Positions 24,309-32,804 are shown, counted from the stretch's first letter. The stretch is DNA of 44,878 bases from CAIXQW01 sp046049675 (GCA_046049675.1 JBJORA010000023.1:1-44878), one strand, 5' to 3'. Numbers and translations are program-made. Notes: generated from the letters alone by a model not told the origin.

Positions 24309-26399
24309 CTACCAAACCAGCAATCTTTCCGATGGTGCCTTGTACATTTTATCGCCCGGCTTAATACCGAAGGCTTCATAAAATGGTGTAAAGTTTGTCA
24401 ATGGACCATTGCAACGATACACACCCGGACTGTGCGGGTCAGTGGCAATACGTTGTGCCGTTTCTTCTGGTGTAGAATTACTGCGCCAAATTTGTGCCCA
24501 ACTCATAAAGAAACGTTGTGCCGGTGTAAAACCATCTATCACTTTGCCTTCCTTAAATTGTTTCGTACGTGTAAATGCCTCGTAAGCAATTGTTACACCC
24601 CCAAGGTCTGCAATATTTTCGCCTTGCGTAAGTTCGCCATTAACGTGCACAGTATCTAACACTGTGTAGTCGTTATATTGTTTTACAATGGCGTCAGTCA
24701 ATACTTTGAACTTTGCTTTATCTTCTTCTGTCCACCAGTCTTTCAAATTACCATCAGCTGCATATTGCGCACCTTGGTCATCAAAGCCGTGTGTCATTTC
24801 GTGACCAATAACCGCGCCAATACCACCATAGTTAACTGCATCGTCTGCACCAAAATCAAAAAACGGAAATTGTAGAATACCTGCAGGAAAAACAATCTCA
24901 TTATAGCTTGGATTGTAATATGCATTAATTGTTGGCGGTGTCATACCCCACTCTGTGCGATCAACAGGTGCGCCAAGTTTGCTAATATTGTATTCAAAGT
25001 CGCAAACATTACTATTCATTATATTCTGAACATAATTATCACGCACAATAGTAAGACCTTTGTACTCGCGCCACTTATCAGGGAAAGCAATCTTTTTAGT
25101 AAATGCATCTAACTTAGCTAAAGCCTGCGTTTTAGTTTCGTTGCTCATCCAATCTAAGCGCTGAATACGCTCACGATATACTGCCTGCAGATTGTTTACT
25201 AAATCCAGCATGCGTGTTTTTGCTTCTGGTGTAAAGTAGCGCTTTACATAAATCTTACCAGTTTGCATACCAACGCCGCCATCTACAACAGCACTAACGC
25301 GCTTCCAACGTGGCTTTTGTTCTTTTTGGCCACGTAATATTTTACCATAGAAATCAAAACGTGCATTCTCATACTCTTTACTGAGGTATGGTGCCATGTC
25401 CATCAAAGTATGTACGCGTAAATATGTTTTCCAATCTTCAACAGGTGTTTCGCGTAACATGATGATTGCAGTTTTCAAAAATTCTGGTTGCGCAACAATA
25501 ATATCACCAGGATTCTTTACGCCCATCTTAGCAAAAAAAGAAGTCCAATCAAAATTGCGTGTCAAACGCACTAGCTCTGGCATTGTCATTTTGTTGTACA
25601 ACTTATACGGATCACGCATTTCTACACGACCCATACTTGCCGCTGCTAAAGCCTTCTCTATACCGTAGATAATTTCCGCACTTTTTTCAGGATTAGCTTC
25701 ACCTGCAAACTTTGCCATTTGCACCAACAGCGCCTTGTAACCGTTTTGGATTTTTACAGAACGCTCGTCAGTTTTTGTGTAGTAATCTTTATCTGGTAAT
25801 CCAAGACCGCCTTGAAACATATTGGACACATAAGTATTCACATCCTTATCATCTACGCCAACATAGTATCCAAAAATACCACCTAAGCCCATACGCTGGC
25901 GTTCAGCCAAATGAGAAATTAAGCCTTCGTAATTTGAAATAGCATCTACCATTTTCATATATGGCTGCACAGGTGTCATTCCCAGCTTTTCAATTTGGGC
26001 TTCATTCATGCCACTCGCATAAAAATCGCCTACCATTTGCTCGGGGCTGCCAAGTGCACCACTCGTTTTAGCACATTCTTCTAAGATACTGCGCACTACG
26101 GCTTGGGTTTTGTCGCTCAATATATTAAAGCTACCCCAACGTGTTTCGCTTGCAGGTACGGGATTGTCGCGTAGCCACGCTCCGTTAGCGTAATCGTAGA
26201 AATTATCGCCAGGCTTAGTGGCGCTGTTCATGTTTGCCACATCTATATACTTGCCGTTAGCAGGTGCCATAGGGCCAGGCTTAGAAGCTGCGCTACGAGC
26301 AGCAGCTGGTTTCTTGATTGATTTTGCCTTTTTGCTTGTTTGAGCAATAGCGCTATGGCTAGCCACGGCAATTGCCATCATTGTTATAAAACTTCTCAT
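24309..26399 (-). CDS. M13 family zinc metallopeptidase (neprilysin/PepO-like), exported
   Basis: A 696-residue exported peptidase. ATG 26399 begins a signal peptide (MRSFITMMAIAVASHSAIAQ), followed by a Lys/Ala/Ser linker; the longer frame at 26456 would hide it. The N-terminal M13 domain begins with KPGDNFYDYANGAWL. The catalytic domain has NAYYNPSYNEIVFPAGIL, HEMTH at 533-537 (two zinc ligands and the catalytic Glu) and ENIADLGG at 594 with the third ligand and conserved Asp. It ends in LLVW, the usual C-terminal aromatic position. M13 enzymes cleave short peptides; here probably in the periplasm or at the surface. It is divergent from rpmI. Confidence 0.95.
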   Translation of the reverse strand: MRSFITMMAIAVASHSAIAQTSKKAKSIKKPAAARSAASKPGPMAPANGKYIDVANMNSATKPGDNFYDYANGAWLRDNPVPASETRWGSFNILSDKTQAVVRSILEECAKTSGALGSPEQMVGDFYASGMNEAQIEKLGMTPVQPYMKMVDAISNYEGLISHLAERQRMGLGGIFGYYVGVDDKDVNTYVSNMFQGGLGLPDKDYYTKTDERSVKIQNGYKALLVQMAKFAGEANPEKSAEIIYGIEKALAAASMGRVEMRDPYKLYNKMTMPELVRLTRNFDWTSFFAKMGVKNPGDIIVAQPEFLKTAIIMLRETPVEDWKTYLRVHTLMDMAPYLSKEYENARFDFYGKILRGQKEQKPRWKRVSAVVDGGVGMQTGKIYVKRYFTPEAKTRMLDLVNNLQAVYRERIQRLDWMSNETKTQALAKLDAFTKKIAFPDKWREYKGLTIVRDNYVQNIMNSNVCDFEYNISKLGAPVDRTEWGMTPPTINAYYNPSYNEIVFPAGILQFPFFDFGADDAVNYGGIGAVIGHEMTHGFDDQGAQYAADGNLKDWWTEEDKAKFKVLTDAIVKQYNDYTVLDTVHVNGELTQGENIADLGGVTIAYEAFTRTKQFKEGKVIDGFTPAQRFFMSWAQIWRSNSTPEETAQRIATDPHSPGVYRCNGPLTNFTPFYEAFGIKPGDKMYKAPSERLLVW

Positions 26400-26429
26400 T
26401 TTTGTCTTTTGGTTGAAGATTTTGGATTG

Positions 26430-26437
26430 CAAAAATA
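26430..26437 (-). promoter_or_regulatory. -7 element of the M13 peptidase gene
   Basis: Minus strand TATTTTTG, a perfect TAnnTTTG, 30 bases before ATG 26399. A TTTG stands 16 bases further upstream and may act as the -33 element, though the gap is shorter than usual. Confidence 0.6.
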
Positions 26438-26587
26438 GCTTCATATCTGCATGCAAATACGGTATGACGAAAATTAGAAAACGCAGAAAAAGGCGTATTT
26501 ACTGCAATTTAGAGGCCGCCGTAGTGGCAAATGCCCGAAATTATTGGATTTTGCGCATTTTTTTTGGGAAGAGTGCTTGCGTTTGTC

Positions 26588-26595
26588 TACCTTTG
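26588..26595 (+). promoter_or_regulatory. -7 element of the rpmI-rplT operon
   Basis: TACCTTTG, a perfect TAnnTTTG, 22 bases before the rpmI ATG. A T-run ending in TTTG (26563-26566) lies 21 bases upstream and is a fair -33 candidate. Confidence 0.65.
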
Positions 26596-26617
26596 CAATC
26601 CCAAAATTGACATAGAT

Positions 26618-26812
26618 ATGCCAAAGATGAAGACACACTCTCGTGCGAAAAAGACCTTTAAGGTAACAGGTACGGGAAAGATAAAGTATCGTAAAAGCGG
26701 TCGCGGCCACTTACTAACGAAGAAGGCTACTAGCCGTAAGCGTGGTATGCGTGTACCAGGCATGATCGACGATGCTAACTTGAACTTCGTAAAACGTCTA
26801 TTAGTAGTTTAA
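26618..26812 (+). CDS. rpmI: 50S ribosomal protein L35
   Basis: A 64-residue, very basic ribosomal protein starting MPKMKTHSRAKKTFKVTGTG and containing RGHLLTKKATSRKRGMR. The frame is open 29 codons further upstream, but MPKMKTHS is the family start and lies just after a good promoter. It is followed by rplT after 38 bp. The usual leading gene infC is not upstream; instead the M13 peptidase is divergent, so this is a two-gene operon. Confidence 0.97.
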   Translation: MPKMKTHSRAKKTFKVTGTGKIKYRKSGRGHLLTKKATSRKRGMRVPGMIDDANLNFVKRLLVV

Positions 26813-26850
26813 TAGTCTAACATTAATAACATTATTAAAGATAAAGCACC

Positions 26851-27201
26851 ATGCCACGTTCAAAAAATTCAGTAGCTAGTAAAGCTCGTCGCAAAAGAAT
26901 ATTAAAGCAAGCCAAAGGTTTTTATGGTAAGCGCAAAAATGTATACACCGTTGCTAAAAACGTTGTAGAAAAAGGTATGACCTACAAATTTGTTGGTCGT
27001 AAATTAAAGAAGCGCGATTATCGTACGTTATGGATTGCTCGTATCAATGCTGCCGTTCGTGCAGAAGGTATGAAGTACAGCACTTTCATTAATGCATTAA
27101 GCAAGCAAGGTATTGAGCTTAACCGTAAGGTACTTGCTGACTTAGCATTAAATGAGCCAGAAACTTTCAAGAGTATTGTTACGAAAGTAAAGGCTGCATA
27201 G
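26851..27201 (+). CDS. rplT: 50S ribosomal protein L20
   Basis: A 116-residue ribosomal protein needed early in 50S assembly. It shows the typical start MPRSKNSVASKARRKRILKQAKGFYGKRKN and the L20 core YRTLWIARINAAVRAEGMKYSTFINAL. Length is normal. A strong intrinsic terminator begins about 20 bases after its stop, so the operon ends here. No recognisable L20 autoregulatory pseudoknot was identified upstream by eye. Confidence 0.98.
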   Translation: MPRSKNSVASKARRKRILKQAKGFYGKRKNVYTVAKNVVEKGMTYKFVGRKLKKRDYRTLWIARINAAVRAEGMKYSTFINALSKQGIELNRKVLADLALNEPETFKSIVTKVKAA

Positions 27202-27222
27202 TTTTTACAAACACACTTTTTC

Positions 27223-27256
27223 AAAAGCGCTGTCGGATACCGATGGCGCTTTTTTT
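27223..27256 (+). terminator. Rho-independent terminator after rplT
   Basis: AAAAGCGC TG TCGG ATA CCGA TG GCGCTTTT forms a long hairpin with an internal TG/TG mismatch, followed by a T tract (27250-27256). The A-run on the 5' side gives a partial terminator for the opposite strand too, which suits the convergent ispE gene. Confidence 0.9.
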
Positions 27257-27279
27257 ATGGCTTACTTAAGCGCCTTTTT

Positions 27280-27325
27280 TACCGCGGAGGACGCGGAGGT
27301 TTGCACGGAGGACGCAAAGAATTAA
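27280..27325 (+). repeat. Dispersed CGCGGAG/CGCAAAG repeat copy
   Basis: ACCGCGGAGGACGCGGAGG followed by TTTGCACGGAGGACGCAAAG shows the same style of motif as the 31-bp half of the 76-bp units. It is the third tail-to-tail junction in the window (rplT/ispE) to carry such sequence. The following 110 bp to the ispE stop have no other recognised feature. Confidence 0.55.
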
Positions 27326-27435
27326 TAAATCCCCCCATACTTTTCCTTTGAGCATCTTGGTGAGGACATTGTGCCGCTTTGTGCAATAATGCAACAAGGG
27401 ACACATGGGTAAATTTTATTTGCCAAAAAGGAGCA

Positions 27436-28248
27436 CTATAGTATTCCCGCCCATGACCACCACTCCTTAGGCACTTGCGGTAATTCAATTGGGTATTCAA
27501 AGATTCCATACACCACACTACCCGTACCACTTAAGCTTGCATACACGGCGCCTGCATCATAAAGCATCTGTTTAGCACTCGCAAAGTCGGGGGATATCTT
27601 AAAAGTAGTCTGTTCAAAATCGTTATATAAGTGATGCTTCCACTCTGTTATAGCTTTAGTACCGACAACTTCTTTACAATTTTGCTTCGGTGCCTGCGGT
27701 GTTATACCTGCAAAGGCTTGTGCTGTACTAATATGCACGGGCGGTTTCAGCATCACAATATACTTGCCACTCAAATCTACATCAAGTAAAAGCATCTGCT
27801 CGCCTCTACCTTCTGCATAACAAGCAGTATTGTGTACAAAAAACGGACAATCGCTACCGAGCTGTAGTGCTAAAGCAAGCAACTTTTCTTGCGAAAGCTG
27901 CAATGCAAAAAATTGATTGAGTAATTGCAACATAAACGTTGCATCAGCACTTCCTCCACCAAGGCCAGCGCCGTGGGGAATAGCTTTGTGCAAATGAATA
28001 TGAATTGGTGCTAACACATGCTCTTGCTGCAAGTGGCGATAAGCTTTTACAACAAGATTCTTCTCGGGATCTTCACAAGCAACAATACCCGTTTGTGTTA
28101 AACCAAAAGTATCCGCATGTATAATTTCTAATGCATCATGCAATTGCTTTATTGGATAAAATACAGTTTCTAAATTATGATAGCCATCGCTGCGTTTGCT
28201 AACGATGTTGAGGCCCAAATTAATTTTACAATTGGGAAAGCTAATCAT
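27436..28248 (-). CDS. ispE: 4-diphosphocytidyl-2-C-methyl-D-erythritol kinase
   Basis: A GHMP-family kinase of 270 residues catalysing the ATP-dependent phosphorylation step of the non-mevalonate (MEP) isoprenoid pathway. It starts ISFPNCKINLGLNIVSKRSDGYHNLETVFYP, with the catalytic Lys in CKINLGL. The ATP loop is IPHGAGLGGGSADATFML, and a C-terminal SLSGTGSVVYGIF matches motif 3. It starts five bases after the stop of the decarboxylase gene and is likely co-transcribed with it. ispD, two steps earlier in the same pathway, is also in the window (42.2 kb) but unlinked. Confidence 0.96.
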   Translation of the reverse strand: MISFPNCKINLGLNIVSKRSDGYHNLETVFYPIKQLHDALEIIHADTFGLTQTGIVACEDPEKNLVVKAYRHLQQEHVLAPIHIHLHKAIPHGAGLGGGSADATFMLQLLNQFFALQLSQEKLLALALQLGSDCPFFVHNTACYAEGRGEQMLLLDVDLSGKYIVMLKPPVHISTAQAFAGITPQAPKQNCKEVVGTKAITEWKHHLYNDFEQTTFKISPDFASAKQMLYDAGAVYASLSGTGSVVYGIFEYPIELPQVPKEWWSWAGIL

Positions 28249-28253
28249 ACAGT

Positions 28254-29666
28254 TTACTTGATATAGCCTAAAATCTTAAGCATGCTTTGGTAACTCTGCT
28301 CCTTCGCATATACCCAATCAATCACCTTGCCATTCTTGTCGTGCTCCACAATGATATGCTTAGGACTTGGAATCATGCAATGCTTAATACCGCCGTAGCC
28401 GCTTAACTGATCTTGATATGCTCCAGTGTGGAAGAAGCCGATATATAAAGGCTCCTCGCCAGTGCCCGTTTCGCTCTTTGGCAAAAACACAGCATTGATA
28501 TGCTCTTCGCTAGTATAAAAATCGTGGCTATCACAAGTCAATCCACCAAGATGTACTTCTTGATACTCTTTATCCCATTTATTGACAGGCAACATCAAAA
28601 ACTTTTCGCCTATGCCCCATGTATCTGGTAGCGTTGTAATAAACGAGCTGTCTATCATGTACCAAATCTCACGATCGTTCTGCATTTTTTCATTAAGTAC
28701 AGAATAGATTACAGCACCGCTTTCGCCTACAGTAAAGCTGCCAAACTCTGTAAAAATATTTGGCACTGGTACTTTATTTTGCTTACACGCTTTCTTAATG
28801 GTGCGTACAATTTCGCCAATGATATAATCGTAATCGAAGTCAAATGCAAGACTATGCTTAATTGGCAAACCACCACCAATATTAATGCTATCTAATTCTG
28901 GCGCAATCTTCTTTAGCTGACAGTATAGATTTACAACTTTATTTAACTCGCTCCAATAGTAGATGTCGTCTTTAATGCCTTTATTCATAAAGAAGTGCAA
29001 CATCTTCAATTGAAACTTGTCGCTACCCTTTATCTGATCTACATAAAACTCCAAAATATCGCGACTACGAATACCTAAGCGACTGGTATAGAAGTCAAAC
29101 GTTGGCTCTTCTTCCGCGGCAATGCGAATACCAATATTCACAGGGTCTTTACTGCGAATCATCTTTTTGTAATCACTTAATTCATCTTTATTGTCAAGAA
29201 TAGGAATTACATTTTTGAAGCCATTATTGATGAGTCCTGCAATATTGCGCGTATAAGGCTTTGTCTTGAAGCCATTGCAGATAATAAAAATATCTTTGTT
29301 GATCTTACGCTTTTCGTAGAGCTTCTTGATGATTTCAATATCGTAGGCAAAGCTCGTTTCTAGATGAACATTGTTCTTTAATGTTTCTTCTACAATAAAA
29401 CTAAAGTGACTACTCTTTGTGCAATAACAGTAGTTGTAAGAACCTTCGTACTTATGCTTCTTCATAGCATCGGCAAACATCTTTTTTGCCCTTGCGATCT
29501 GTGTGCCAATTTTAGGTAGATATGTCAGCTTAAGTGGCGTGCCATATTTATCTATCAACTTCTTGAGATCTACGCCATTAAAGCGCAAGTAATCGTCTTG
29601 TACTGTAAAACCATCCTGCGGAAAATCGAATGTTTGCTTAACGAGATCGGTATACGAATTGTTCAA
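28254..29666 (-). CDS. speA: PLP-dependent decarboxylase, probable biosynthetic arginine decarboxylase
   Basis: A 470-residue fold-type III PLP enzyme of the Orn/DAP/Arg decarboxylase family. It closely resembles what is annotated as arginine decarboxylase in Bacteroidota, which would make agmatine for polyamines. The probable PLP lysine is in YCYCTKSSHF. Others seen are the glycine loop INIGGGLPI, EFGSFTVGESGA for phosphate binding, CDSHDFY near the C-terminus with the active-site Cys-Asp, and GAYQDQLSGYGG. The start is TTG 29666: the upstream frame closes by a stop without an ATG, and MNNSYTDLVKQTFDFPQ matches the family start. Substrate is inferred from family resemblance; carboxynorspermidine or DAP decarboxylase are less likely. 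Confidence 0.88.
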   Translation of the reverse strand: MNNSYTDLVKQTFDFPQDGFTVQDDYLRFNGVDLKKLIDKYGTPLKLTYLPKIGTQIARAKKMFADAMKKHKYEGSYNYCYCTKSSHFSFIVEETLKNNVHLETSFAYDIEIIKKLYEKRKINKDIFIICNGFKTKPYTRNIAGLINNGFKNVIPILDNKDELSDYKKMIRSKDPVNIGIRIAAEEEPTFDFYTSRLGIRSRDILEFYVDQIKGSDKFQLKMLHFFMNKGIKDDIYYWSELNKVVNLYCQLKKIAPELDSINIGGGLPIKHSLAFDFDYDYIIGEIVRTIKKACKQNKVPVPNIFTEFGSFTVGESGAVIYSVLNEKMQNDREIWYMIDSSFITTLPDTWGIGEKFLMLPVNKWDKEYQEVHLGGLTCDSHDFYTSEEHINAVFLPKSETGTGEEPLYIGFFHTGAYQDQLSGYGGIKHCMIPSPKHIIVEHDKNGKVIDWVYAKEQSYQSMLKILGYIK

Positions 29667-29703
29667 CTTTGCTTTGCTTGTTTGTATTAAAAACCGTGAA
29701 AGA

Positions 29704-29711
29704 CAAAAATA
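29704..29711 (-). promoter_or_regulatory. -7 element of the decarboxylase-ispE operon
   Basis: Minus strand TATTTTTG, a perfect TAnnTTTG, 37 bases before the TTG start at 29666. It supports reading that TTG as the true start. Confidence 0.6.
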
Positions 29712-29754
29712 GTGTATTAGCTCGCATATTTGACCATGTATAAGCTAGCATTTA

Positions 29755-30333
29755 TTAGGATACAGCATTAGTTAATAGCTGCTTAGCATAGGCGCCTTCG
29801 CACATCAGCAAGTCAAGCACACTTAGGTTAGGCAAAAAACCATATCTGTCACGAAATAGTTGCTGATATTGAACTGTGAGCGGCTCTGCCAGACATAGTG
29901 GAGCTGCTGCTGTGGGTGCGACCTGCAAATCGTGCTTTAGGCACTGCATTACAAAAGTTAATATAGCCGTATTCAAATCGTTTAGCTGTTCAAACTGTTG
30001 CTCGTAGATAGACGCTATGCGCGGCCACAACTCATCAAAAAATGGTGCTTTACCATAAGCGCTTTTTATACTTTGCGCATGCTGCTTTTGCCATTGCTCG
30101 GTATTGCTCAACAAAATTTCACTTACAAGCGTATGCTGCTCTCGCCCGCCTTGCAAAGGGGCACTTAATTGCAAAAGCCCATTGGCTGCTGCAATACTAA
30201 ATTGATTGAGCTTGTATTGCTTTTGGTAAGGCAAGTTTGCGAGTGGCAGTTCGTGCTGTTGTATGGCATAAGCACACCAGCTAATACTTGGCCAATATGG
30301 TAAAAGATTTACATAAACTTTAGAAGTCGCCAT
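29755..30333 (-). CDS. WbqC-like family protein
   Basis: A 192-residue protein of the WbqC-like family (PF08889), often linked with surface-polysaccharide genes but of unproven function. Seen are the N-terminal segment YVNLLPYWPSISWCAYAIQQ, the family core KQYKLNQFSIAAANGLLQLSAPLQGG, then W...HAQSIKSAYGKAPFFDELWP and PNLSVLDLLMCEG near the end. ATG 30333 is preferred over the upstream start at 30393, which would run back over the divergent gene. Its start codon is only 23 bp from that of the GWxTD gene on the other strand, so the two promoters must overlap. Confidence 0.85.
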   Translation of the reverse strand: MATSKVYVNLLPYWPSISWCAYAIQQHELPLANLPYQKQYKLNQFSIAAANGLLQLSAPLQGGREQHTLVSEILLSNTEQWQKQHAQSIKSAYGKAPFFDELWPRIASIYEQQFEQLNDLNTAILTFVMQCLKHDLQVAPTAAAPLCLAEPLTVQYQQLFRDRYGFLPNLSVLDLLMCEGAYAKQLLTNAVS

Positions 30334-30344
30334 TACAATACTTG

Positions 30345-30352
30345 TACTTTTG
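30345..30352 (+). promoter_or_regulatory. -7 element of the GWxTD gene (leaderless geometry)
   Basis: TACTTTTG, a perfect TAnnTTTG, followed by CCGT and ATG 30357. It lies inside the 23-bp gap between divergent start codons. Confidence 0.7.
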
Positions 30353-30356
30353 CCGT

Positions 30357-31661
30357 ATGCGTGCAATATTAAGTCTTTTGTTGTGCTGTGCAATTACAAA
30401 CCAGTGTTATGCACAAACAGTACAAATGTATGCAAGCTATAAAATGCAAGACTCAAGTTATATTGTACGACTTACAACGATGAGTTCAGACGCGCGATGC
30501 AATCTTCAGCAGATGAGTGCAAGTCTTGTCAACAGTAGCAATTTAGCCACCTATAAGCCTACAACTACTGCGATGCTCGGAGAAGCTAAACTAAGCGAGT
30601 ACAAAATTCCAAGCAGTGTGCGAGTAATAAGTATTGTTCCAGACTGCACGGACACGAACTTTAGACCAGTGCTCAACTTTTCTTTCGACAACCCAACGCA
30701 ACGCAAACAACTTCACTTTTTGCAACTATATAAAAATGGCTTTACGCCAAACGAACTTGCCTACGATTATTTCTTTGGCGCTCGGCACGACAGCCTACGT
30801 GCCAGTTTTGAAACAACCGAAGCCGCAGCTGGCGATGCAGTGCGCATCGTTGTCAGTCCAAGATTGCAACAAAAACTAAACTACGTTGACACGATCATTT
30901 ATTTGCGGCAAGGTGCCACACAGCATCAAGTGCAATGCCCTATCAATTGTCTGCCAAGCGGTTACTACTTGCTTAATACAAGCCTCATTCGTAGCGGCAT
31001 TGTTGTAGAACAACAAGTACAAGAAATTCAAAAAGTAAAGAGCAAACTTTTTGTAGAACTTACACCCACTACAACACAGCGCGATACAACTGCCAAACTT
31101 ATTGCACCTAAAGATAGTTGGCTTGCTAAGTACTCGCCAATACAGTTACATCGAAACGCTACAGCCATGACGCCTATGTTTAATAAAATCCAGGCTTCAG
31201 CGGTAGACGATTTATTGGCAAGCAACAACGACTCTCTTTTACGTAACTTTCTATTTAATTTTTGGAGCGAACAAAATCCTAGTAATCCCGAGCAAGCTTG
31301 GCTTGAGTACGCAAAACAACTCAACTATGTGGCGCGCAACTTTGGCTTTGCAGGGCAAAACGGATATGAAACAGACCGAGGCCGTGTGCATCTACGCTAT
31401 GGTGCACCTGTACGTGTAGAAAAAGTACCCAACGAGCGCGACGCCTTACCCTACGAAGTATGGATCTATCCGAATATAGACAACTACAACGACATCTATT
31501 TTATTTTCTTCCAAAGTGGCCGATTGGCAGGCGACTTTAAGTTATTGCATAGCAATTTGCCTGGCGAATTGTACAATCAAAGCTGGCGGGCTACCCTATT
31601 TCGCGATCCAACAGACGAAAGCCACCGCGTGTACGAATGGATAAATCAAGGAGGACGTTAA
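30357..31661 (+). CDS. GWxTD domain-containing exported protein
   Basis: A 434-residue exported protein with signal peptide MRAILSLLLCCAITNQCYAQ. The first 290 residues are beta-rich and poorly conserved. The C-terminal GWxTD domain (TIGR04514) is seen as QAWLEYAKQLNYVARNFGF, then NGYETDRGRVHLRYGAPV in place of the classic GWxTDRG, and PYEVWIYPN, NDIYFIFF and ELYNQSWRATLF. The name motif here is NGYETD, so the Trp is replaced by Tyr. The function is unknown; the domain is common in Bacteroidota and Acidobacteria. A TTG 15 bases upstream is open, but the leaderless promoter and signal peptide support ATG 30357. A thioesterase-like gene follows after 13 bp. Confidence 0.88.
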   Translation: MRAILSLLLCCAITNQCYAQTVQMYASYKMQDSSYIVRLTTMSSDARCNLQQMSASLVNSSNLATYKPTTTAMLGEAKLSEYKIPSSVRVISIVPDCTDTNFRPVLNFSFDNPTQRKQLHFLQLYKNGFTPNELAYDYFFGARHDSLRASFETTEAAAGDAVRIVVSPRLQQKLNYVDTIIYLRQGATQHQVQCPINCLPSGYYLLNTSLIRSGIVVEQQVQEIQKVKSKLFVELTPTTTQRDTTAKLIAPKDSWLAKYSPIQLHRNATAMTPMFNKIQASAVDDLLASNNDSLLRNFLFNFWSEQNPSNPEQAWLEYAKQLNYVARNFGFAGQNGYETDRGRVHLRYGAPVRVEKVPNERDALPYEVWIYPNIDNYNDIYFIFFQSGRLAGDFKLLHSNLPGELYNQSWRATLFRDPTDESHRVYEWINQGGR

Positions 31662-31674
31662 AGCATCTTATCAC

Positions 31675-32079
31675 ATGAATAACACTACTGTAAATATTGG
31701 CGATACACGAACATTCACAAGAGAAGTTACCAGGCAAGATGTGGCTCACTTTGATGATGAAGCTGTGCATGACGTACTAAGCACATTTGCCATTACACGC
31801 GATGCGGAATGGGCAGGACGATTATTTGTACACGATATGAAAGAATCGCACGAGGAAGGTATAGGTACATTTGTAGAAGTACAGCACAAAGGACCTGCAT
31901 TTATCGGCGAGCTAGTTTTGTTTACAAGCACACTCACATCGTTTCAAGCAAATGGAGAAGTCATCACAGACTTTGTTGCAACGGTTGGTGCACGTACCAT
32001 TGCCACAGGCCGCACTGGTCAGCGCATTCTACCTAAGGACAAATTGGCAAGCCTAATGCAAAAAGCTAAGGATATGTAA
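31675..32079 (+). CDS. Hotdog-fold thioesterase-like protein (FlK-like)
   Basis: A 134-residue single hotdog domain, probably cytosolic, acting on an acyl-CoA or as a binding protein. Segments that fit the family are AITRDAEWAGRLFVHDMKE, GIGTFVEVQHKGPAFIGELV (long helix to strand transition) and VGARTIATGRTGQRILPKDKL at the end. It looks like proteins grouped with fluoroacetyl-CoA thioesterase FlK, but this is a structural family name, not evidence for that substrate. It lies 13 bp after the GWxTD gene and is likely co-transcribed. Confidence 0.75.
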   Translation: MNNTTVNIGDTRTFTREVTRQDVAHFDDEAVHDVLSTFAITRDAEWAGRLFVHDMKESHEEGIGTFVEVQHKGPAFIGELVLFTSTLTSFQANGEVITDFVATVGARTIATGRTGQRILPKDKLASLMQKAKDM

Positions 32080-32085
32080 GCTTTG

Positions 32086-32682
32086 TTATGGCAAGATTAT
32101 TTTCGCAACTTCCTGTGCCCAAATAGCATATTCTGCCGCTCCAGGATGCAACAAATCGCTCGCTAAAAAACTTGCATCTTGTGCATGTTGCCGTGTGCTT
32201 GGCGTAATATCTATATATGGCATACCGAGTTCATCTGCTACATATTTATTAATTAAATTATAAGCATCAATGGCTGCGCTAACTTCTGCAACATTTCTAT
32301 CCTTGTTAAATGGCGTCATGCCCCAGTCGGGTATACTTAGCACAATTACACGTTTAGCATTATTTGCAGCAAAGGTTTGCGCTCTATTGGCTAAGTATCT
32401 AAAATGTATTTCGTACTCCTCTAAGCTTCTGCCGCGGTATTGATTATTTACGCCAATCAGTAACGTTACCCAATCATAATCGTGCTGCTTTACTTGCATT
32501 TCCATCGGCCCAATCAACTCGTCGGTTGTCCAGCCAGTTTTTGCAATAATATCAAGCTGTTTTACGGTACACGCTTTTGCCTCTAACAAAGCCTTTGTCT
32601 GGTTAGGGAAATTAAGATGTGGTTCCACCAATTCGCCAATGGTGTAACTGTCGCCTAACGCCAAATAAGATATGCTATTCAC
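32086..32682 (-). CDS. SGNH/GDSL hydrolase
   Basis: A 198-residue SGNH-fold esterase or lipase-like hydrolase. Block I is LALGDSYTIGE with catalytic Ser12; block III is LLIGVNNQYRG; the C-terminal dyad is SDLLHPGAAEYA. No signal peptide is seen, so it is probably cytosolic. The start is GTG 32682: it gives the short family-typical lead into GDS, and a -7 element TACTTTTA lies exactly four bases before it. The open frame extends six codons to a TTG, which would overlap that promoter. The substrate is unknown. Divergent from nusB. Confidence 0.9.
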   Translation of the reverse strand: MNSISYLALGDSYTIGELVEPHLNFPNQTKALLEAKACTVKQLDIIAKTGWTTDELIGPMEMQVKQHDYDWVTLLIGVNNQYRGRSLEEYEIHFRYLANRAQTFAANNAKRVIVLSIPDWGMTPFNKDRNVAEVSAAIDAYNLINKYVADELGMPYIDITPSTRQHAQDASFLASDLLHPGAAEYAIWAQEVAKIILP

Positions 32683-32686
32683 AGGG

Positions 32687-32694
32687 TAAAAGTA
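32687..32694 (-). promoter_or_regulatory. -7 element of the GDSL gene (leaderless geometry)
   Basis: Minus strand TACTTTTA, one base from TAnnTTTG, followed by CCCT and GTG 32682. It decides the start of the hydrolase. Confidence 0.6.
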
Positions 32695-32761
32695 GTACAA
32701 TGAGTTTTATTAGCATGGATAATTTACCTGCACATTCACAAGTAAAAGCAAGCAAAGCAAT

Positions 32762-32769
32762 TACCTTTG
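32762..32769 (+). promoter_or_regulatory. -7 element of the nusB operon
   Basis: TACCTTTG, a perfect TAnnTTTG, 35 bases before the nusB ATG. It probably drives nusB through radC at least. Confidence 0.6.
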
Positions 32770-32804
32770 CAGCGCAGTTCTTTGTAGCAGCGTAAAGCAA
32801 GGCA

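Noticed and set aside
24178..24381. A 67-codon plus-strand frame across the 76-bp array
   Set aside because: Composed of translated repeat sequence and overlapping the end of the M13 gene; no independent support.
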